Source of the DNA: Piezodorus guildinii
Lineage: Eukaryota; Arthropoda; Insecta; Hemiptera; Pentatomidae
Direction of reading: 5' to 3'
DNA length: 64,000 nucleotides
Assembly (NCBI GenBank): GCA_023052935.1
Contig: CM041292.1
Location: 38,629,139 to 38,693,138 of the forward strand
In this document: in pieces, positions 58,551 through 64,000 of the stretch
How the letters are laid out: every line of letters begins with the position of its first letter
Numbering within the stretch: the first letter of the stretch is position 1
Program-made: the position numbers and the translations under genes
The notes under the pieces: model-generated
The model's database searches: none
What the model was told of the DNA's origin: nothing
What the model saw: only the letters and a program-made list of their open reading frames with translations

Positions 58551-58551
<1 letters not shown>
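55207..58551 (+). mobile_element. CR1/L2-like non-LTR retrotransposon with intact ORF2
   Basis: It has an 84-bp leader, the 966-codon ORF2 (55291-58191) and a ~360-bp 3' UTR with a T-run (58288-58322), GGGCCTCTGGCCC palindrome and AATAAAAATCAATCAATC tail. Short tandem tails are usual for CR1/L2-type elements. No ORF1 lies before ORF2, so the element is either 5'-truncated just upstream of ORF2 or a one-ORF type. It is bounded by (TC)n on the left and (TC)n(TA)n on the right. A 5'-truncated copy lies at 47936-48256. Confidence 0.85.
55291..58191 (+). CDS. Non-LTR ORF2: endonuclease and reverse transcriptase (966 aa)
   Basis: The protein would nick the target and reverse-transcribe its own RNA at the nick (target-primed reverse transcription). 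An APE-type endonuclease occupies about residues 45-260: HIN at 47-49, glutamate 76 in SESW, GDFNAD at 180-185, DH at 228-229, and STH at 250-252 where the family normally has SDH. The RT spans about 510-800: RPIPKKTKPSELSDYRPI, LDFTRAFDSVDH near 600-611, GVPQGSVLGPLLF at 657-669, and the catalytic FADD at 688-691, then GVIINSTLSW and a C-terminal region to 966. Length is normal for CR1/L2-type ORF2. The ATG at 55291 follows an in-frame TAG at 55249. The frame has no stops or shifts, suggesting recent insertion. HINAESL and the SESWL context favour the CR1/L2 group over Jockey. Confidence 0.9.
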   Translation: MVSFLDIGMGLWEEELDLAQDMTPVVGPFSDLSRIVGNDGGVLKVAHINAESLPAHIDEVRLILQQAKFDVLAVSESWLVPTLSSYSVGIEGFKLFRNDRIGKPRGGVAVYVRVDYPVVELEASTYQQNHPEYLFLEIRAPGGSICIGVVYRPPKGGYLTDIEEILQCYKHKFLNVILLGDFNADPSGDSFNSCQMISLFRELNLSILPFQATNHTHTATIDSDTWIDHIVVSNPSKVKHHGQVQVPGISTHELIFVLYKRGPELCKVSPSYSRNLKNIDKEAFKLEVMMIDWSELYNSYHVNDKVKIYSRKLKEVFDKHAPLRTYKRRKTRPSPWMSENIKLLMARRDFFFWMMTRGGSVEDSLQYRRYKNKVKTAVRDAKRRILARDLSDCAPGVMWKQLRDHRIVKTKRSEADVHCDLDELNQFFSSHPLVKTQDTNNMLPTNEEVDDLIFEEICEEDVAWSISTVRSGVAGDDGISKVMIGLMENNNVLVNILNASLQQYRFPDAWKRAIIRPIPKKTKPSELSDYRPIAVLPVLSKVLERLVERDLRKYLEDNHLLSPHQSGFRQGRSTCTALHTILKDIRKATDDRMVTIFVSLDFTRAFDSVDHVTLLRKFGSFGVGEPVLQWLKSYLSKRPQQVRTLSDASGWLECSAGVPQGSVLGPLLFLCYINDLANTLKNCRVHMFADDVFIWASAFPEDVVSTLQRVNNDLEEVRLWATKNRLYLNSKKSSWMLIGSPKLVVKAEKGALLPPLTILDQIIPRCVKMRVLGVIINSTLSWRDHASQVVSRVHGVMHSLSRWKRLLPVEVKRRIVSALICPLVWYCDSVYLDITDAEDSRIQRALNTAIRFIFNAKWDEHITPLMKELGWLRVKEYRRINLMCLARKILDTGIPEALRSEFVEVRSERMQGLFQLPACRTETFRNAFHAAAARELNMLPVEIRFASSFRRACIRLFLDGDSTSAP

Positions 58552-58633
<82 letters not shown>

Positions 58634-60048
58634 ATAACGTGATTAATAATAAACCACTCGTCGGATTTTGATAGGGTTTTCACCATCATTTAAGGCATTG
58701 TTTCTTGAAGGTTTGTTGCATTGATTTTAAGGGCAAAAAACAGCTGATGGTTATTATCGCCCACACACTTTACAAAAAGAAAAATAATTTAACAAAATGA
58801 AGACAGCAGGAAAGAATTAAGAAAAGAAAACAACGAACAAAATACTAAAATAAATAAATAATAGAATAAAGTATACAAATAATAAAAAATAAATGAAATT
58901 AATAATAATAATTAAGGTTTCTTAATAAAAGCTATTGCAATTTATCTTTTCTTAAAACGGGAAAAGTAAATTTTCTGTGAATAAGTCATAACAAATTATT
59001 CTTGAAATATAGGTTGTAACATGGACGTGTAATATACTGTTGGAAAGCGCTAGATTATGTTAATATGCCATAAATGGGAGATCGGCGTGGTCTAGTGGAT
59101 AATGCGCTAGTCTACTCTGCTCCGGGTCCAGGGTTATGACGGAATATTATTTATTGTGTTATTTCAGCCGGGGAGGCGATCCTGGGGTATGGAGACCCTC
59201 CGGGGGAGACCCAGCCTCTATAAGTGGTTACCCAAAAATGGAGAAAAAACCTGGCGGCTGAGCGTGATCAATGCCTAATCACCTTATTGCACGGCTGTTG
59301 GCCTAGAAACAGTATGAATCCCTATATGTACTGAGCCCATAATGAACCCCTTCATGGGTTATAGTGGTACAGGGTTTTTTTTTAATATGCCGTAAATTAA
59401 GTGGAGCAATTTAATAGAAAAATTTTATATGCGCATAAACTTATGCATAAATGTTATTTGTAATGTTGTGGATTAGGGAGGTTATGGTGATTGTACATAT
59501 TATATACTTCATACAGTAGTGTAGTTAGAAAAAAATATTATGTACCAAATCGTACATAAGTTGCTAATATAAATGAAAAGTTGCTATAAAATATTACTGT
59601 TAAAAATCATTTATACTTATAGATCATTTCACAAAAAATATTAGTTTCACTGTAAAAAAAAACTAAATGGAACTCACATGGAAACTAATTTAACTTTAAT
59701 TTATTAAAAAGTATTTAAATAAAGTTCTTATGAAATTTGAAATTGTAATAAACCAAATAAAATAGGAATCGTTATACATAACAAACACATAAACTAAACC
59801 AATTTTTAATTTTTTGACCGATTTATGTTTCTAATTTCTGCCTATGATTAAGTATAAGAAGTAATAGACTAATAATGAAAATAATGTTTTATTTCTAAGT
59901 GTACTTTTCGTTACAATGAACTCATAATCCCAATGTAATACACTTTTAATTAGTCAAACTAATGTTTTTAAAAAAATAAATAACACTATAAATCGAATAT
60001 AAATAACACTATAAATTGAACTCGCGCGAAGCAAGGGCGAATCGGTAG
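58552..60048 (+). mobile_element. Helitron family 2, long copy with SINE insertion
   Basis: The (TC)n(TA)n tract (58552-58628) and following 'aaaatgataacgtg' match the family-2 start (TCTCTCTCTATATAAAATT). The interior has 'ttttgatagggttttcacca' and 'aaacttatgcataaatgttat'. The end 'ctcgcgcgaagcaagggcg' resembles the family hairpin region, followed by GTAG where CTAG is expected (60045-60048). Non-coding. A family-A SINE sits at 59076-59381. Confidence 0.6.
59076..59381 (+). mobile_element. tRNA-derived SINE, family A, with target-site duplication
   Basis: A box GCGTGGTCTAGTGGATA is intact; the B box is degraded. The ~306-bp unit ends GTACAGGG and a T-run. It is bracketed by TTAATATGCCATAAAT (59060-59075) and the same word with one change (59382-59397). 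A 16-bp duplication is typical of LINE-mediated insertion. Confidence 0.8.
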
Positions 60049-60598
60049 TTTACTAATGAATATTATGCGCAGTTTTAAGCATTTCCCAATGAAGTCTCCA
60101 GCGTGACCTTTCAACTCTGTTTTGGAAGCTTTGGCATTTCTTGTTAAAAAAACGTCTGTAGGCGAGTTGTCAGCACGTGCTTCACGACTTCTTCATTACT
60201 TTCGTTCCATTCTTTACCTATTGATTTTTTCAAGAGCGCTACCAAAAACTAAACAGAGTGTGCAAGTTAGGACTATAAGCAGTATATTCTGTTTCTTCCG
60301 ACTTAGATATAGCTCATATAAATATAAGATGAGGTGGGAGGATTGGCATCATGGAGCAATAGGCATTTGATTCGGGCAAACTGATGATAGCAAGATGCTG
60401 CCGGTTTTTTTAATATTTTCCTGGGGCAGGGTAAAGAAATCAAAGGAATAAAACCTGAAAAAATAAAAATGTGTATGGACTTTTTTGTTTGTTTCTTTTT
60501 TATATAATTCTGTATAATATATAAAAATATTATAATAAATAAATAGATGGTTCCTTTATCTTCCTTAAAGGTTTATTATACATAAACAATAATCAAGA
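60049..60598. other. No recognised feature
   Basis: An 82-codon plus frame at 60122-60370 sits in slightly more complex sequence. I do not recognise it. Confidence 0.3.
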
Positions 60599-60633
60599 GT
60601 CAACATTTAGGGGGCTTTCCCCATCTTCAGGAC
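60599..60633 (-). ncRNA. Hammerhead-like motif 6, minus strand
   Basis: Minus strand: GTC, CTGAAGA (a valid CTGANGA), stem II GGGG/CCCC with an AAAG loop, TAAA in place of GAAA, TGTT, then GAC closing stem I. It is very similar in layout to the motif at 7380-7415. Confidence 0.5.
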
Positions 60634-60809
60634 ACACTACAATACAATAAAAAATTATGATTTCAAAATACATTTATTTATTTATTCATAGAAATTTTTG
60701 GCATCGCAATTGTATTTGCTACCTGCTTATGCAATAAGCAAATATGCTAACAAAAGATGTAACAAACTGTATAAGATAGATAAAAAAAATAAAAACGAAT
60801 AACTTTCAA

Positions 60810-61570
60810 TATTTTAGGTCTCTTGGCCAGCGCCTCGATATTCTTCTGGGCGGATTATATTGGTTTGTGGCAGTTGATAGGTTTTGAGTCAGTGGGTTTA
60901 AATTTAGGGTCAGTCTGTCATGAAATTTATTGTAGCGATCAGTGGCAGTTGCAATGACGAATGGATTGTCTAGGTCAGTATGTAGTGTCTCATTAGATAC
61001 GTAAAAAGGGGTATTTACAATATTCCTAAGTGATTTTGATTGAAATGATTGAATAATTTTGATGTTTGATTTTTTGCTGTTCCCCCTAACTCAATGCCAT
61101 AAGTCCAAATGGGTTTTATCAGTACTTTATAAATAGTTAATTTGTTTGTCAATGATAATTTTGAACGTTTGTCTAGTAATCTTGAAAAAGTCCAAATCGT
61201 TGATTTAGTTCTTTTCTTTTTCATTTGAGGTGGTATGCCCATGTCAGTCGTTTGTTAAGGTAATGTCCTAAATAATTACTGTGTCTGAACTGTTATTGGA
61301 ATATTATCGTAAAAGACCTGGGGTCAGGTGTCATGTTTTAAAGAAAACGTGACGAACATGCTCTTTGATTGATTCATTTTGATTTTCCATGTTTTTGCCC
61401 AGCAAGCTATGTCGTCCAAATGTTCTTGGCGTGCCTTAGAAGCCTTAGAGACATCTTTGTTGGATGTTAGGATAGCTGAATCGTCGGAAAAGGTTGCTAT
61501 GAGTGTTTCTGGATGCTGTTGATGTCAGAGCAATATATATTAAAAAGTGTTGGACCTAGAGCTGCCTTGT
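60810..61570 (-). pseudogene. 5'-truncated Jockey-like ORF2 fragment
   Basis: Minus-strand frames in order: QGSS near 61570, ATFSDDSAILTSNKDVSKAS (the catalytic FADD reads FSDD), ARQEHLDDIACWAKTWKIKM, then FSRLLDKRSKLSLTNKLTIY, VLIKPIWTYGIELGG, and the C-terminal RRWPRDLKY near 60815. This is the Jockey order from RT box to C-terminus. Frameshifts occur near 61510, 61240 and 61070. The truncation point lies inside the RT. Confidence 0.75.
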
Positions 61571-62039
61571 TAAAAATAAAAAAAATAAAAATCTATATAC
61601 TAGAATAACTTGTACATTTGCCTAAAAGAACTGCGTAATGAGAGGAATGTAAAATCTTCTTTCAATCACTTTTCCATCTTGAATAATTTATTTTACATTT
61701 TCTTAATCCGATCAGAGATCATGATTAATTAAGAATCTTGTTGGATTCAGATTTCTACACCCACAAAAAAAATATAGAGGTATAAACAAAATTCTAATAA
61801 TGCTTAAATGATTAAAATAACAGATTTTTAATTTTTATTATTTTAGCATTTCATAATGGAAAAAATAAATTCAAGCTGAGAAACAGTTTTGTTGGGCACT
61901 ATCCTTCTCCATATCTGATAAATCATGCTTATCAGCACATTGTTACCTAAGATTGTAAACAGGGCTAATTAAAGAAATGAAGTTAATAAGGAGTTTTAAT
62001 AATTAAAATATTTTATTTACCTGACCATTACCTTAAATT
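61571..62039. other. No recognised feature
   Basis: AT-rich; nothing identifiable. Confidence 0.4.
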
Positions 62040-62400
62040 CCGAACAGCTACACCGAGGGACTAACTACATTGCGTCGGTGATGGAGCATCAATTCCTTGC
62101 AACTAAAGTATTTCTGGATGTCCCTTATGCATTCGATTGAGTCTGGCATAATGGGCTTTTGTTCAAACTAATATATGTAAACAACGAACAGATCAGGACC
62201 TTCTACAAATGCTTTCACGACATCTTACACATTAATACAAAACATGGCCACTACCGAAATCTATCGAAGGCTGAAAAGAAATGGATGTAGAGACCTTCTG
62301 TTGCTGGGTATTGATCCACTTCGCCTACCACGAGAGAAAATCAAAACCTACCTCATCGCATTCACTAGTTGTCGATGAATTGAAGTGTGAATAAAAACAT
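62040..62400 (+). pseudogene. Internally deleted Jockey-like element
   Basis: Positions 62085-62225 encode MEHQFLATKVFLDVPYAFD, a stop, VWHNGLLFKLI: the first RT catalytic box (FLDV-x-x-AFD). Soon after, 62270-62310 encode the C-terminal YRRLKRNGCRDLL-type motif. The remainder matches the 3' UTR at 28040-28225. Most of the RT is missing between the two. Confidence 0.55.
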
Positions 62401-62405
62401 AGGGT

Positions 62406-62408
<3 letters not shown>

Positions 62409-62473
<65 letters not shown>
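62409..62473. repeat. (TA)n microsatellite
   Basis: About 32 TA units directly after the Jockey-like 3' end. Confidence 0.9.
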
Positions 62474-62478
<5 letters not shown>

Positions 62479-63274
62479 TAAAATTTGAAAGGTCTATGGA
62501 AAGAAATCAGTTTTTATTATGATTGGATATGTTTGTAAAATATAAATAAGTGAATTCATGAAAGCTTGGAAAAAAAAATACGTTCCTAAAAAGAGTTAGA
62601 GTTAAAGAAGAGAAATTATATATACTATTAGAGTTATAAAAAAATAATATATATATAACATTAATAATATGTGTTTCCTATAGAGTATATATATATTACA
62701 TTAATGCGCAATGCAATAAATGAAACCCTTAATCTAATACTAATGATATTGGGATTTTACAATCTAATTTTTTGCAGAAGATCTGAGATTCCTTGTAGCG
62801 TGGGTGCGTCTAAAAATTAGCACCTTGTAGGCGGGAGGGAGGAATTTGGAAATGCACATTCTACATTGGGAAATATTACGTCATTTTTGACAAGCCCGCA
62901 TGTGTATGTATCAGTGGTCCGCGATCAAATTCATTAGTATTTGTTAGTTTTGAATATGAGGCGCATATATTCCACTCACACGAACGCGGAATGTCATTTT
63001 ACTTTCAAACTAATGGATTAGCATAAATTTAGTGTTCAGAAATAGACTCCAGTATATTTTAACGGCCGTGTTTCGTTGTAATATTTCGTTTTATAGTGAG
63101 CCGATTATAATGATTTCCTTGAGAGGCCATCTCTTGCTTCCTATTTTCGGGGGGGATCATTATGCGTATTGCCATAGGCAAAATAGGATTAAAATGGAAA
63201 GTAAAAGGAACAAATACGATTGATGATGAATGCGAAAAGGGATACAAAGAAGGTTTGGTATGTATTTTTATTAT
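62474..63274. other. Unrecognised; complex apparently single-copy island
   Basis: Positions 62780-63240 are compositionally complex and match nothing else in the window. They include ATTACGTCA (62876-62884), a CRE/ATF-like word. Short frames overlap on both strands. It may be conserved non-coding DNA, which is a guess. Confidence 0.25.
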
Positions 63275-63490
63275 TACCTTATAACGTGTTTCGTAGTTGT
63301 CTTCTAAACAACCTTACGGATTTTGATACGGTTTTCTCCATCAATTAGGTCATTCTTTTCTCAAGGTTTATAAGTAACAAATGAAATCAAACTTTTGTGA
63401 ATGAAAATTACATTTTGCATAAGTCATCAAAAAGTATTTCTTAATTACGAATAGTATAAGGAAATGTAGGAATAATATTATTAAATAAGG
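63275..63490 (+). mobile_element. Fragment of Helitron family 2
   Basis: 'ataacgtgtttcgtagttg', 'cggattttgatacggtttt' and 'gcataagtcat' follow the family-2 order. Neither terminus is preserved. Confidence 0.5.
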
Positions 63491-63537
63491 ATAATTTTTT
63501 GATGACATGATTGCAGAACATTTAAGTTTCCCTTATA

Positions 63538-63955
63538 CATATAATGGCCTCCCGGCTGTGCTTGAGGACAGACTGAAGCGCATTATGAACATTTTCTTAA
63601 GATTTGTCTTCGGCACTTCAATCAAGGAGGTCTCATGTTACCCACTTATACAGTGAATTAAAGTGGCTCCTCCCCTCCACCCGCAGACAATATTTCTTGG
63701 ATCATACCTTTACCAAACTATTAACTCCCAGCATCCTTCCTACATCCTCAGTCTCCTTCAATTTAAATCTTCAGTCCACTCACTTGAAACAAAATCGCGA
63801 CATTTTGACCTTTACCTTCCTACCCACAGAACCAAAACCTTTGATAGTTCCTTTATCAGGAATTCTCTACCAACCCATATCCGCCATGCTGCCTCTTTAT
63901 CCTCATTCAAATCCCAACTTTTCCTATTCCATCTGTCATCCCAAATAGACGATCA
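63538..63955 (+). pseudogene. CR1-like ORF2 C-terminal fragment
   Basis: Nucleotide relative of 8910-9478: NGLPAVLEDRLKRIMNIFLR, then VTHLYSELKWLLPSTRRQYF and, in other frames, the FWNS-type C-terminal segment near 63860-63940. 5'-truncated at about 63538, with frameshifts. It ends near the right edge of the window. Confidence 0.6.
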
Positions 63956-64000
63956 GCAAATGCGATATGTCAATTCTATCTATAAATCTACATTGAATGA

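Overview
The window reads as AT-rich, repeat-dominated nuclear DNA from an arthropod, most likely an insect. The evidence is the absence of any compact gene array, many 5'-truncated non-LTR retrotransposons (Jockey-, CR1/L2- and RTE-like), non-autonomous Helitrons with textbook ends, a mariner relic, tRNA-derived SINEs and abundant (TA)n, (TG)n and (TC)n tracts. I cannot name the species. No host protein-coding gene can be called with confidence. The only long intact reading frame is the 966-residue endonuclease/reverse transcriptase of a CR1/L2-like element (55291-58191).

Layout. 1-5 kb: a non-LTR 3' end, an interspersed repeat (here 'repeat B'), and two Helentron/HINE-like elements joined head to tail. 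5.6-6.4 kb: a complete short Helitron. 8-12 kb: a SINE, a CR1-like fragment nested in an RTE-like fragment, and a decayed minus-strand non-LTR element. 12.3-13.9 kb: a SINE between two ~170-bp direct repeats, a foldback MITE and another non-LTR 3' end. 15 kb: a small GC-rich island with a GC box and an RFX-type X-box. 16-20 kb: RTE-like and SINE fragments. 20.3-20.9 kb: a pseudogene of a recurrent, unnamed invertebrate protein family. 21.7-31 kb: repeats B and C, a third HINE-like copy, several retrotransposon tails and a second Helitron family. 31.1-34.1 kb: a 3-kb foldback element inside a (TA)n tract, with arms built from a 109-bp satellite. 35-45 kb: mostly unrecognised AT-rich DNA with SINEs, an RTE-like fragment and a short foldback. 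46-60 kb: Jockey, CR1/L2, Helitron, HINE-like, RTE-like, mariner and SINE copies nested in one another. 60-64 kb: Jockey and CR1-like fragments.

How the parts relate. The non-autonomous elements must rely on proteins encoded elsewhere: Helitrons and HINEs on Rep-helicase, SINEs on a LINE, and foldback/MITE elements on an unknown transposase. Both copies of the CR1/L2-like element lie between a (TC)n tract and a (TC)n(TA)n tract that leads into a Helitron-like 5' end, which suggests an insertion preference. Six short motifs resemble the minimal hammerhead ribozymes of Penelope-like elements, although no Penelope reading frame is visible. The strongest candidates for something undescribed are the satellite-armed foldback element, the TC-tract-associated CR1/L2-like element, and the spread of hammerhead-like motifs. 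All comparisons were made by eye within this window; no database search was possible.
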